Shown piece after piece: positions 27,519 through 36,350 of a stretch of 64,000 bases of DNA (within the stretch, counting starts at the first letter, position 1; every line of letters starts with the position of its first letter). The notes under the pieces are model-generated. The model ran no database searches and had not been told where the DNA came from. It saw only the letters and a program-made list of their open reading frames with translations. The position numbers were made by a program, and so were the translations under genes. This DNA is from G963663315 sp965214205 (GTDB lineage: Bacteria > Pseudomonadota > Gammaproteobacteria > Arenicellales > Poriferihabitantaceae), in contig OZ243941.1 of the NCBI GenBank assembly GCA_965214205.1, positions 806,001 to 870,000 on the forward strand. The letters are read 5' to 3'.

Positions 27519-29210
27519 TTAATCGTCCTCACAATCTGTAGTCGCTGATCCATAGTCAGTTCCGGCTTTTCGACGGGAAACATAGTCCTGCTGAACATCC
27601 CGCTCCAGCTTTTCGGAGTCACGTTCCGCAGGGTCACCGTAGCCGCCTCCACCGGGTAACCGCAGTTCCAGAAGACGCCCGGCGGGTACGAATTGCGTTC
27701 CTTTCGCGCGCATTACCGTACCGTCATCCAGTCTGACCGAGCCGGGGCTTCCACCCATCCCGCCTTCGCGCCCACGGGCCGGATTGGCGACCCGGTCAAA
27801 CATCGCGCTGAAATGAAATTCGTAGCCCTCTCTGGCGCCGATGACGATGGTCTGCCCGAGACCTCCGCGATATTTACCCGGTCCCCCGGAGTCGGTTCTG
27901 AGTTGCTTTTCCCAAATAATGATCGGGCCCACCTGTTCAGAGACTTCAATCGGCATGGTATGAACGCCGCTCGGAAAGGCGGTGGCGTTCATACCGTCCA
28001 GCATCGGTCGGGCGCCGGTTCCGCCACTGTTGAACATCAGTATCTCCGCCGTATCATCCGGGTGATCAGCGCGGCGTTGTTCGTCAGGCCGGGTACTCAA
28101 GTGAATATTCCACAAGGCGGCGGCTCCTTCCGCCGGGATCTGTCCAGGCAGCAATTTATGCAATGCCCCCATCACCAGATCGGGGACGAAATGCCCGATG
28201 ACGTGGCGGACGCAGACCGGAGCAGGGTGGCTTGCGTTCAAAATACAGTTTTTCGGCGCGGTTATCGTGAACGGCGCCAGAGAGCCTGAGTTATTCGGGA
28301 TGTCCGGCGCCAGGACACACTTGATGCCATAGCAGGCGTACGCTTTGGTATACACCATCGGCACGTTGATGCCGCGTGAACTCAATCCATCTGTGCCATC
28401 GAAATCCACTGCAATCCGACCCGCCTCAAATGAAACCCGGACGGCGAGATGTATCGGCTCGAAGTAACCATCCACCGTTAACGTATTTTCCGCGGACCCG
28501 GGTTCCAGTTTGCCGATACAGTCCAGAGTGGCGTTGTAGCTGTGTTCCAGAATATAGCGCGAAAGGTCGTCAATATCGTCGAGTTCGAATTCATCCAGCA
28601 TGTCGATCAGCCGGTTGTGTCCGGTCTGGTTACAGTTCGCCAGAGAATAAATATCGCCAACCACCTGATCCGCGACACGCACATTGTTTCTGATAATGTG
28701 GATCAGTTGCCGGTTCACCACTCCGCGTTCGGCAAACTTCATGATCGGGATACACAACCCCTCTTCATATACTGACGCGGCGTCTGCAGTGAATCCCCGC
28801 CCGCCAATATCCACGACATGAGCGGTACAGGCAAAATATCCGACCAGACGGTTTTTGTAGAACGAAGGCGATACAAAGGTCAGGTCATGGAGATGACCGG
28901 TGCCTTTCCAGGGATCATTGGTGACATAGACATCGCCTTCGAAGATATTGTCCGTACCGATTTCAGCAATGAAATGGGGCGCCGCGTCCGCCATCGCATT
29001 GACATGTCCGGGGGTTCCTGTGACCGCCTGAGCCAGCATTTTCCCCCGGCGGTCAAAAATCCCGGCGGACAGGTCTCCCGCTTCCCGGACGCTGGTCGAA
29101 AAGGCGGTTCGAACCAGGGTCCGCGCCTGTTCCTCGACAATTGAGATCAGGCGATCCCACATCACCTGATTGCGGATCGTAGTATTCGCTGTTTTGCTGG
29201 CCGGTTTCAT
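27519..29210 (-). CDS. hyuB: Hydantoinase B / oxoprolinase family protein
   Basis: This 563-residue protein belongs to the hydantoinase B/oxoprolinase family. It has the N-terminal W-D-R-L-I-S-I-V-E-E-Q pattern, NDPWKGTGHLHD (a metal-binding type segment), and the glycine-rich PGGGGYGDP block near the C terminus. HyuB works with HyuA to open a cyclic amide with ATP. It starts at an ATGA overlap with hyuA. Family members also include acetone and acetophenone carboxylase subunits, so the substrate is uncertain. The nearby CoA genes suggest the product is converted to a CoA ester. Confidence 0.82.
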   Translation of the reverse strand: MKPASKTANTTIRNQVMWDRLISIVEEQARTLVRTAFSTSVREAGDLSAGIFDRRGKMLAQAVTGTPGHVNAMADAAPHFIAEIGTDNIFEGDVYVTNDPWKGTGHLHDLTFVSPSFYKNRLVGYFACTAHVVDIGGRGFTADAASVYEEGLCIPIMKFAERGVVNRQLIHIIRNNVRVADQVVGDIYSLANCNQTGHNRLIDMLDEFELDDIDDLSRYILEHSYNATLDCIGKLEPGSAENTLTVDGYFEPIHLAVRVSFEAGRIAVDFDGTDGLSSRGINVPMVYTKAYACYGIKCVLAPDIPNNSGSLAPFTITAPKNCILNASHPAPVCVRHVIGHFVPDLVMGALHKLLPGQIPAEGAAALWNIHLSTRPDEQRRADHPDDTAEILMFNSGGTGARPMLDGMNATAFPSGVHTMPIEVSEQVGPIIIWEKQLRTDSGGPGKYRGGLGQTIVIGAREGYEFHFSAMFDRVANPARGREGGMGGSPGSVRLDDGTVMRAKGTQFVPAGRLLELRLPGGGGYGDPAERDSEKLERDVQQDYVSRRKAGTDYGSATTDCEDD

Positions 29211-31363
29211 CGCGCTCGCCGCATTCCATTTATCCAGGGCAGGGTCCGGGTGGCGCCGGGTCTGGTTTTTTGCCGCCTGATGAGCAGGGAACGGTCATTT
29301 TCCATACGGCAGTCAAAGCCCTCCGGCACGATCACGGTAGTCTCGTTTTCAGTGATAACGCCGGGGCCTGAAACAACCCGGCCGGATTGCATCTGATCTC
29401 GCTGGTAAAAGGCGGCATCGACAAATGTTTTGCTGATGACGCTGAAAATCGGTCGGCTGCGGTCGCCTGACAGCGCTTGCGAATCCGGGTTCGGGTTCTG
29501 CTGTACCCGCGGGCAGTCGGGAGATATCCGGCTTTCCCTGACGGCCCAGCCGGTAATTTCGATATCGAGGTCTGCCACAGTACGTCCAAACAGGGTTTCG
29601 TATGCCTTTTCAAATTCCCCGGTCAGCCAGTTCCGGTTCCAGTCATCAATTTTCTCCATATCGAGATAGACCGGGATTTCCCAACCCTGTCCGGTATATC
29701 GCATGAATGCCTTGCACTCCCGGACAATCGTAGCCTTTCCGGCGTCTCCACCGGATACATGTTTCCCCGCTTCATCGGCTAGTTGCCGCGCCAATTCCCG
29801 AACATGGATCAGATCGAGATCGGACAGACGCTGGTAGTCGCTGCGTACGGCTTCAAAAGCAAAAGGCGCCTTCAGGAAACCGATGGCGGAACCGACCCCG
29901 GCGCCGGAAGGAATCAGGCAGGAATCAATGTTCAGTTTTTCGCAAAGCCGGGCGGCGTGCAGGGGCGCCGCGCCGCCGAAAGCGATCATCGAGAATTCGT
30001 TGAGGTCCTCGCCGTTCTCGACGGCATGGATTCTCGCCGCGTTGGCCATGTTTTCATCAATCACCTCACATAGCCCGAAAGCGGATTGGGTGGCGTCCAG
30101 ACCCAGGGGGTGGCCCAGTTTTTCCAGCGTTGCCGATGCCGCTTTTTCGAGAGACAGCCGCATCGTCCCACCGGCAAAATTGTCGGCGTCGATTTTGCCG
30201 AGGAGGAGGTCGCTATCGGTTACCGTGGGGTTTCCCCCTCCACGGTCGTAGCAGGCCGGTCCGGGGTCGGATTCCGCGCTTTGCGGGCCGACCCGAATTT
30301 GCCGCAACCTGTCAACATGAGCGATGGAGCCTCCGCCGGCGCCAATTTCCACCATCTCGATGACTGGAACGGAGATGGGCATACCGCTGCCTTTCTTGAA
30401 GCGGTAGCTGCGCGCGACTTCGAAGGCATTCGCGGTTTTAGGGGCCGCGTCCCGGATCATGCAGATCTTGGCCGTGGTGCCGCCCATATCAAATGACAAT
30501 GCTTTTGCAATGCCGTGGGCGCGGGCGATATCGGCGGCGAAGATGGCCCCTCCCGCAGGTCCGGACTCAATCAGCCTGACCGGAAAGGACATGGCGTCCT
30601 CGACTGAAATCAGGCCACCCCCGGAGTGCATCAGATACAATGGGCAGGTTGCCCCCGCCTCATCCAGTTGTTGAGTGAGGCGCTGTAAATAGGATTGGAT
30701 TTTCGGGCGCACCCAGGCATTTGCGCAAACCGTACTGAAGCGCTCATATTCCCGCATTTGCGGGGAGACTTCGCTGCTGATGGATACCGATATGCCGGGC
30801 ATCTCCTTCTCGATGGCATGCCGTATGGCCCGCTCATGGCGGCCATCGGTATAAGCGTGAATCAAACCGATCGCGATACTTTCATAGGACTGCGCTTTTA
30901 ACCGGTCAACCAGCGCATTTACCTCACCCGGATCCAGCGCCGTTAAAACATCGCCCTGGGCGCTCAGTCTTTCCCTGATCGTGTAACGATGCCGACGTTC
31001 GATCAACGGCGCTGGCAGGGTCAGGTTGATATCGTATTGCTCAAAACGATTTTCGGTTCGCATTTCGATTACATCGCGAAAACCCTCGGTGGTAATCAAG
31101 GCGGTTTTCGCTCCATTGCGCTGAATCAGGGCGTTGGTGGCCAAGGTGGTGCCATGGATGATCATTTCCAGGTCCGATGTTTCGATTCCTGCCCGGGAGA
31201 TGATTTTTTCGATACCCTCAAGGATCGCTTCTTCAGGAGCCTGTTGCGTCGTCAACAATTTCCCGGAAAAGAAACCGGAACGGGTTTCCAGCACAAGGTC
31301 GGTGAATGTGCCGCCAATATCGACACCCAGTCTTGTTCGGGGAGGGGAAGTCCGGACCGCCAT
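29207..31363 (-). CDS. hyuA: Hydantoinase A / oxoprolinase family protein
   Basis: This 718-residue protein has an N-terminal ATP-binding GVDIGGTFTD motif, then MIIHGTTLATNAL, MHSGGG, SGPAGGAIFAA and FDMGGTTAKI, all typical of the HyuA/oxoprolinase ASKHA-fold family. HyuA uses ATP to activate the ring carbonyl of hydantoins or 5-oxoproline. It is the first gene of a six-gene minus-strand operon (hyuA, hyuB, SDR, acyl-CoA dehydrogenase, CoA-transferase, MaoC). It is divergent from the SDR at 31492. No N-carbamoyl-amidase gene is present, so classical hydantoin breakdown is not complete here. Confidence 0.85.
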   Translation of the reverse strand: MAVRTSPPRTRLGVDIGGTFTDLVLETRSGFFSGKLLTTQQAPEEAILEGIEKIISRAGIETSDLEMIIHGTTLATNALIQRNGAKTALITTEGFRDVIEMRTENRFEQYDINLTLPAPLIERRHRYTIRERLSAQGDVLTALDPGEVNALVDRLKAQSYESIAIGLIHAYTDGRHERAIRHAIEKEMPGISVSISSEVSPQMREYERFSTVCANAWVRPKIQSYLQRLTQQLDEAGATCPLYLMHSGGGLISVEDAMSFPVRLIESGPAGGAIFAADIARAHGIAKALSFDMGGTTAKICMIRDAAPKTANAFEVARSYRFKKGSGMPISVPVIEMVEIGAGGGSIAHVDRLRQIRVGPQSAESDPGPACYDRGGGNPTVTDSDLLLGKIDADNFAGGTMRLSLEKAASATLEKLGHPLGLDATQSAFGLCEVIDENMANAARIHAVENGEDLNEFSMIAFGGAAPLHAARLCEKLNIDSCLIPSGAGVGSAIGFLKAPFAFEAVRSDYQRLSDLDLIHVRELARQLADEAGKHVSGGDAGKATIVRECKAFMRYTGQGWEIPVYLDMEKIDDWNRNWLTGEFEKAYETLFGRTVADLDIEITGWAVRESRISPDCPRVQQNPNPDSQALSGDRSRPIFSVISKTFVDAAFYQRDQMQSGRVVSGPGVITENETTVIVPEGFDCRMENDRSLLIRRQKTRPGATRTLPWINGMRRAR

Positions 31364-31479
31364 ATTCGGTCAGGCATCCTGTCCGGGGGTTCGCGGCGTC
31401 CGGCAGTCTGTCTGGTCAATATAAGTCATGGCGACCGTCAACGGTAATCCGGCTGCCGGGGCAGGGTAATATTGTGTTG

Positions 31480-31485
31480 TATAAT
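31480..31485 (+). promoter_or_regulatory. -10-like TATAAT seven bases before a start codon
   Basis: A perfect TATAAT ends 6 bases before the ATG of the SDR at 31492. Transcription from it would begin at or very near the ATG, giving a leaderless message. No good -35 box or extended -10 TG is seen, so this could be chance. Confidence 0.25.
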
Positions 31486-31491
31486 GGTTGA

Positions 31492-32247
31492 ATGGTCCAT
31501 AAATCTATCATAGTGACCGGGTCTTCATCCGGAATCGGGGCGGCGTCCTGTCGGCGCCTGGCCCGGCCCGGCCACGGTATTGTAGTCCATGCCAGACATA
31601 ATCAGGAAGGATGTGATCGGGTTGTGGAGGAAATTGCCGCCGCTGGCGGGCAGGCGGTCGCGATGCTTGGCGACTTGTCCGAGCCGGGCATGCCCGAAAA
31701 GTTGATTGAACGGGCGAAGCAAGCCTGGGGGCGGGTTGACTGGGTGATTGCCAATGCCGGTTTTCCGACCCTGAAATCGCTCGACCAGGGTCAGCGCGTT
31801 GATCTTGAATACGCTTTTCGGGGAAATCTGTTCAGTTTTTTTGATCTGGTTCAGGCGGCCCGCCCGCACCTGCTGGAATCGGATCAACCGAGAATCATCG
31901 CGCTTGGCAGTTTCACCGCGCACTTGTTCAGGACCGACATGCGCAGTTTCCCGATTTCCAGCGCTTCCAAGGGCGGACTGGAAACCATGGTGAAAGCCCT
32001 GGCGCTGGAGTTGGGCAGTGACGGGATAACGGTGAATTGCGTGATACCGGGATATATCAAAAAGGATCAGGGCACCCGCGATGGGGTCCCGCTTGACGAA
32101 TTCGAGGAAATTATCAAACGGATTCCATTGGGCCGGGTTGGGCTGCCCGATGATGTGGCGGGGGCGATTGAATTCCTGCTGTCCGACAACGCGGCTTACG
32201 TGACCGGACAGATGCTGCATGTCAACGGCGGCCTGGTACTGGGCTGA
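31492..32247 (+). CDS. SDR-family oxidoreductase
   Basis: This 251-residue classical short-chain dehydrogenase has TGSSSGIG near the N terminus, NAGF, the serine in LGSFTAH and S-x-x-S-A-S-K-G-G with the lysine of the active site. The usual tyrosine of Y-x-x-x-K is replaced by serine in FPISSASKGG. That loss, if real, would remove the catalytic acid, so the protein may be non-catalytic or use another residue. The start has no visible ribosome-binding site. It is divergent from hyuA. Substrate is unknown. Confidence 0.78.
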   Translation: MVHKSIIVTGSSSGIGAASCRRLARPGHGIVVHARHNQEGCDRVVEEIAAAGGQAVAMLGDLSEPGMPEKLIERAKQAWGRVDWVIANAGFPTLKSLDQGQRVDLEYAFRGNLFSFFDLVQAARPHLLESDQPRIIALGSFTAHLFRTDMRSFPISSASKGGLETMVKALALELGSDGITVNCVIPGYIKKDQGTRDGVPLDEFEEIIKRIPLGRVGLPDDVAGAIEFLLSDNAAYVTGQMLHVNGGLVLG

Positions 32248-32372
32248 CCAGAACTGGCTGGGACTGCGCCGCCAGAGTTTTTCGCCACAATATTCTGCTT
32301 GCCGGGGGCCTTTCATAGTACAATCGGATTGGCATACTTGAGCGACAATCAGCATGGGACAGGCCAGCCAAA

Positions 32373-33614
32373 GTGGACAATCAACAACCATCCAGATCGT
32401 TTGACGTAGAACAGATACGCGCGGATTTTCCGGTGCTCGGACGTGAAGTGAACGGCCAGCCTCTGGTTTATCTGGATAGCGGAGCTTCCTCACAAAAACC
32501 GGATCAGGTGATCGACCGTCTGAACCGGTATTATCGGCTGGAACATTCCAATATTCATCGCGGAGTGCATCATTTAAGCCAGCAGGCGACCGAAGCGTAC
32601 GAACAGGCCAGGGAAACCGTGCGTTCCTTCATCAACGCGAAAAACCAACACGAAGTGCTGTTCACCAAGGGCACTACCGACAGCATCAACCTGGTTGCCT
32701 CATCGTTTGGCAGGGCATTCCTCAAGCCGGGTGACGAAGTGATTGTTTCCACCATGGAGCATCATTCCAACATCGTTCCGTGGCAGCTTATCTGTGAACA
32801 GAAGGGAGCGAAGGTCCGGGTCATTCCAATCAATCAGCGTGGAGAATTGCTGGTCGAGGAATTTGAGGCGATGCTGAGCCCGCGCACCCGTCTGGTTTCG
32901 GTTGTCCATGTTTCGAACGCGCTGGGCACGATCAACCCGGTACAGGATATTATTCGTCTGGCCCACGGTCACGGGGCGCCGGTATTGCTGGACGGAGCCC
33001 AGGCCGTTCCGCATATGCACATCGATGTCCAGGCGCTGGATGTTGACTTTTACGCCTTTTCGGGTCACAAGGTTTTCGGCCCCACCGGGACCGGCATTCT
33101 GTACGGCAAGGAATCGTTGCTCAATGACATGCCGCCCTATCAGGGCGGGGGCGACATGATCGAACGCGTGACGTTCGAGAAAACCACCTACAATGTTCTG
33201 CCTCACAAGTTTGAGGCCGGCACCCCAAACATCGCGGACGGTATCGGGCTGGCCTCGGCAATCGACTACTACTCGCAATTCGAGGAGTCCGAAGTCGCCG
33301 CTCACGAACAGGATATCCTGCATTACGCGACCGAACGGCTGCTTGATATTGACGGGTTGCGCATTATCGGAACGGCCGCGAACAAGGCCAGCGTGATTTC
33401 CTTCCTGCTCGCGGACACCCATCCATTCGATGTCGGCACGATCCTCGATCAATTGGGTATCGCGGTGCGAACCGGGCATCACTGCACTCAGCCGCTGATG
33501 GATTTTTACGGGATCCCGGGGACCGTGCGGGCCTCTTTCGCGATGTACAACAATCGCGGCGATGTCGATAGACTGGTGGCCGGGGTCGGCAAGGCCGCCT
33601 CGATGTTATTGTGA
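32373..33614 (+). CDS. sufS: Cysteine desulfurase SufS
   Basis: This 413-residue class V aminotransferase-fold protein has the PLP lysine in FSGHKVFGPTG near residue 230 and the catalytic cysteine in RTGHHCTQPLM near residue 370. The short active-site loop is of the group II (SufS/CsdA) kind, which works with SufE. It takes sulfur from cysteine for iron-sulfur cluster assembly. The start is GTG 32373 (no in-frame ATG in reach; the ATG at 32354 is out of frame). The stop overlaps or abuts the sufE reading frame, so the two are cotranscribed. No sufBCD is visible. Confidence 0.93.
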   Translation: MDNQQPSRSFDVEQIRADFPVLGREVNGQPLVYLDSGASSQKPDQVIDRLNRYYRLEHSNIHRGVHHLSQQATEAYEQARETVRSFINAKNQHEVLFTKGTTDSINLVASSFGRAFLKPGDEVIVSTMEHHSNIVPWQLICEQKGAKVRVIPINQRGELLVEEFEAMLSPRTRLVSVVHVSNALGTINPVQDIIRLAHGHGAPVLLDGAQAVPHMHIDVQALDVDFYAFSGHKVFGPTGTGILYGKESLLNDMPPYQGGGDMIERVTFEKTTYNVLPHKFEAGTPNIADGIGLASAIDYYSQFEESEVAAHEQDILHYATERLLDIDGLRIIGTAANKASVISFLLADTHPFDVGTILDQLGIAVRTGHHCTQPLMDFYGIPGTVRASFAMYNNRGDVDRLVAGVGKAASMLL

Positions 33615-33646
33615 ACCGGTTGTTATGCCTGGATACGGATACGGAT

Positions 33647-34069
33647 ATGGTGACTATCGACCAGATACAGGACGAGATCATCGAGGAATTCGGTATTTTT
33701 GACCAGTGGATGGACAAGTACGAATATATTATTGATCTGGGCAGGAAATTGCCGCTGATAGACGAGCAATACCGGCGCGAAAGCAATCTGGTTCCGGGCT
33801 GTCAAAGCCGGGTCTGGCTGCATGCTGAACTGGATCAGGGCAGGATCCAATTCACCGCCGACAGCGACGCCATCATTACCAAGGGGATTATCGCACTGTT
33901 GATTCGCGTCCTGTCCAACCAGCCGGTCGAGCAAGTGAGCGACGCCGAACTCTATTTCATCGATCGAATCGGATTGCGGGAACACCTGTCCTCCACCCGT
34001 TCCAATGGTCTGGTCAACATGGTGGCGAAAATCAAATCCACCGCACACACACTCGCACACTCGGCATAG
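33647..34069 (+). CDS. sufE: SufE sulfur acceptor
   Basis: This protein of about 140 residues has the sulfur-accepting cysteine in LVPGCQSRVWL and ends with VNMVAKIK-type helix, as in the SufE/CsdE family. It takes persulfide sulfur from SufS. ATG 33647 (MVTIDQIQ) fits the family's N-terminal length; a GTG at 33611, which overlaps the sufS stop as GTGA, is the alternative. Neither has a good ribosome-binding site, so translational coupling with sufS is plausible. Confidence 0.9.
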   Translation: MVTIDQIQDEIIEEFGIFDQWMDKYEYIIDLGRKLPLIDEQYRRESNLVPGCQSRVWLHAELDQGRIQFTADSDAIITKGIIALLIRVLSNQPVEQVSDAELYFIDRIGLREHLSSTRSNGLVNMVAKIKSTAHTLAHSA

Positions 34070-34104
34070 CGGCACCGAAAAAGTCTGGCTGACTACTTTT
34101 TCAC

Positions 34105-34136
34105 AAACCCGAACCGAATTAAACCCGAACCGAATT
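34105..34136. repeat. Two perfect tandem copies of a 16-bp unit
   Basis: The 16-bp unit AAACCCGAACCGAATT occurs twice without a gap, between sufE and the next short frame. No function is evident. It may be a slippage product or a paired binding site. Confidence 0.5.
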
Positions 34137-34142
34137 ACATCA

Positions 34143-34373
34143 ATGGGCATTTCATGGAGAATACAACTGCCTGAAACTATCGTTTATGCATTTGCAAGCG
34201 ACACGTTTTCAGCTTTTGGCACTCTTGTCTCTCACGATTATTCGCTGATCAGCTCACGCGATACCGAACGACCGGAAGAGGTGGTGATTGCATGGACGGA
34301 ACAAGGAAATTGCCAGTCGGTTCAGGTGCTTAATTTGCCTTGCGAGGTCAACAGATCTGAAAAACTGCATTGA
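34143..34373 (+). CDS. Hypothetical small protein (76 aa)
   Basis: An ATG at 34143 opens a 76-residue frame in the 332-bp space between sufE and the secreted protein at 34402. It begins 6 bp after a tandem 16-bp repeat. No family, signal peptide or membrane segment is seen, and there is no clear ribosome-binding site. The sequence is not low-complexity. It may be spurious. Confidence 0.3.
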   Translation: MGISWRIQLPETIVYAFASDTFSAFGTLVSHDYSLISSRDTERPEEVVIAWTEQGNCQSVQVLNLPCEVNRSEKLH

Positions 34374-34401
34374 AAAAACATCAACATAGTGGGGTAGATT
34401 G

Positions 34402-35061
34402 ATGAAATTGAAAATACTGGCGATTCTGTTCGCGTTGCTGGTTGCGTGGCCGGTGGCGGCGGATGATGTGTTGAATTGGGACAAAATGACAGAGTCGGAG
34501 AAAGTCGAGGTTTTGAAACAAGAGCACAGGCAACGCGAATCAAAGAATATAAGCGAGATTCAGCAAGTTTTGAATCAATGCGGATTCAATCCAGGGCCGA
34601 TTGATGGAGCCTGGGGAAACAGAACAGCGAAAGCGGCAAGGGCATTTGTCCGGGCGCATGGCTTGCATCCAAGTAATAAGCGGGTCGTGTTAATGTCGCA
34701 AGTAGACGGTAAAGCGGAAATTTGCCCACCAAATAACGCGATTGATTGGGAACGACGCTGGTTATGCGATGGCGGATTTTTGAGTCTTGCGGGAGAAATG
34801 GCACTATATCAAAAGAAGATGACGGGCAAGGGAAGGGTTGTACATGATGGGTTAGAGGTTGATACTGATTACCGGGTAGAAGGATTAGAACGGGCGTGGT
34901 TGTGGGGCTTGCGTGATGATGATGTTTATCAATATGTAATAATTCTACACGGTAGCGAAGCCAATTATTATAATTTTGGCACAGATAAGAAACAGAAAAA
35001 AGCAAAGCCAGTGAGACTATTCAGAATTCTGTGTCAACGTAATCACACTCAACCTATCTGA
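34402..35061 (+). CDS. Secreted protein with peptidoglycan-binding-like domain, possibly truncated by IS
   Basis: The protein starts with a signal peptide (MKLKILAILF, cleavage after AWPVAA-D). Around residues 55-90 is a PG_binding_1-like helical motif, IQQVLNQCGFNPGPIDG followed by WGNRT. The rest, with three further cysteines, matches nothing I recognise. The insertion sequence begins at about 35015, so the last 15 codons are IS-derived and the natural C terminus is not visible. ATG 34402 follows GGGG at a suitable distance. Removing the IS leaves the frame open into sequence antisense to the XRE gene, so the original end is unclear. Confidence 0.6.
   Translation: MKLKILAILFALLVAWPVAADDVLNWDKMTESEKVEVLKQEHRQRESKNISEIQQVLNQCGFNPGPIDGAWGNRTAKAARAFVRAHGLHPSNKRVVLMSQVDGKAEICPPNNAIDWERRWLCDGGFLSLAGEMALYQKKMTGKGRVVHDGLEVDTDYRVEGLERAWLWGLRDDDVYQYVIILHGSEANYYNFGTDKKQKKAKPVRLFRILCQRNHTQPI
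35015..35037. repeat. IS left terminal inverted repeat
   Basis: Left end of the IS256-family element. It pairs with 36305-36327: 18 of 23 positions agree and the inner 13 bp are identical. Confidence 0.75.
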
Positions 35062-36264
35062 TCACAGATCAAGCGCCCCATCAAGCCGGCCTTCAAAGAA
35101 GATGGCCAACTGAGATAAAGTCAGTCCCCAGTTTTGAATCGGCATGGTCCATTTTTTGCTGGCGTTCTGGATACCCATGTAGAGCAATTTGAGCAAGCTG
35201 TTGTCGTTCGGGAACCCGCCCTTGGTCTTTGTCAATTTTCTAAACTGACGGTGTACGGCTTCAATTGAATTGGTCGTGTAAATTACCTTCCGAATCGGTT
35301 CTGGGTAGCGGAAGTAGACTGATAAATTATCCCACTTCCGGCGCCAGGACTGGATCACAATCGGGTATTTATCGCCCCAGGCTTGCTCTAGTTCATCCAA
35401 TGCCGATTCGGCCGCCTCTTTGTTTAGGGCTTTGTAAACCCGCTTCAGATCAACCATGAATGCTTTGTGGTGCTTTGAGCCAACATAGCGCATTGAGTTG
35501 CGTATCTGGTGAACAATACACAGCTGTACTTGCGTTTTCGGGTAGATCGTTTGTATCGCTTCAGGGAAACCCGTCAGGCCATCTACGGAGGCGATCAGGA
35601 TGTCTTCCACTCCGCGATTCTGCAAATCGGTCAGTACACCCAGCCAGAAGTTAGCGCCTTCGCTCTGCGAAAGGTACAGGCCTAATACCTCTTTGCGGCC
35701 TTCAAGATTAAGCCCCAGAACCGTGTATACCGCCCGATTCTGGTAGTGCCCATCGGTTCGAACCTTGTAGTGAATGGCATCCAGCCAAACGAATGGATAG
35801 TGAGAGTCAAGTGGCCGCTGTTGCCAAGCTTTGACGGTATCGATAATCTTATCCGTAACCGCACTGATAGCGGCATTTGAAACAGAGATGCCGTACAGTT
35901 CTTCAACGTGCTCACGGATATCTGTGTAACTCATGCCCCGCCCATACATCGATAGTATTTTACTTTCTATCTCGTCAGACACACTGGTTTGGCGCTTCTT
36001 AACAAACTGCGGCTCGAATGTGCCCGCTCGGTCTCGCGGTGTTTGAATGTCAATCCGGCCAGCACTCGTTTTGAGCGTTTTGCTGGATCGACCATTCTTG
36101 CGATTCGGCAAAACATCATCTGCAATATGGCTTTCCAGTTCACCTTCCAGCGCCGCTTCAGTGAGTTGTTTAATGAACGGGGCAAGCACACCGTCTTTCC
36201 CCTCGATAGATTTGCCTGATTGAATCGCCTTCAGGGCTTCATTAAAATCGAATTTGTTGGTCAT
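35062..36264 (-). CDS. IS256-family transposase
   Basis: This intact protein of about 400 residues has the DDE residues of the Mutator/IS256 group: aspartate in WLDAIHYK, aspartate in SVDGLTGFPEAI and glutamate in TTNSIEAVHRQ. The C-D-E spacing and the C-x-x-H in LCIVHQIRNS are typical. ATG 36264 is preferred since GGAGA lies 8 bp upstream; the frame extends 7 codons further. The protein should be active, so this element may still move. Confidence 0.95.
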   Translation of the reverse strand: MTNKFDFNEALKAIQSGKSIEGKDGVLAPFIKQLTEAALEGELESHIADDVLPNRKNGRSSKTLKTSAGRIDIQTPRDRAGTFEPQFVKKRQTSVSDEIESKILSMYGRGMSYTDIREHVEELYGISVSNAAISAVTDKIIDTVKAWQQRPLDSHYPFVWLDAIHYKVRTDGHYQNRAVYTVLGLNLEGRKEVLGLYLSQSEGANFWLGVLTDLQNRGVEDILIASVDGLTGFPEAIQTIYPKTQVQLCIVHQIRNSMRYVGSKHHKAFMVDLKRVYKALNKEAAESALDELEQAWGDKYPIVIQSWRRKWDNLSVYFRYPEPIRKVIYTTNSIEAVHRQFRKLTKTKGGFPNDNSLLKLLYMGIQNASKKWTMPIQNWGLTLSQLAIFFEGRLDGALDL

Positions 36265-36304
36265 AATCAATTCTCCGCATAACATTATGCTGTAAGTTAA
36301 AGAA

Positions 36305-36327
36305 TTGACACAGAATTTCTAACACTC
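36305..36327. repeat. IS right terminal inverted repeat
   Basis: Right end of the IS256-family element, inverted relative to 35015-35037, with the perfect 13-bp core at 36305-36317. Confidence 0.75.
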
Positions 36328-36350
36328 CCAGTAAATACTCATTTACTCTT

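Larger units (their letters stand above)
35015..36327. mobile_element. Complete IS256-family insertion sequence (about 1.3 kb)
   Basis: The element holds one intact transposase on the minus strand, with terminal inverted repeats sharing a perfect 13-bp core AATTCTGTGTCAA and weaker similarity outward to about 23 bp. The flanks CCAGTGA (35008-35014) and CCAGTAA (36328-36334) agree in six of seven bases, a likely decayed target duplication. The length and the transposase are typical of IS256. Boundaries are estimated by eye to within a few bases. Confidence 0.85.
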
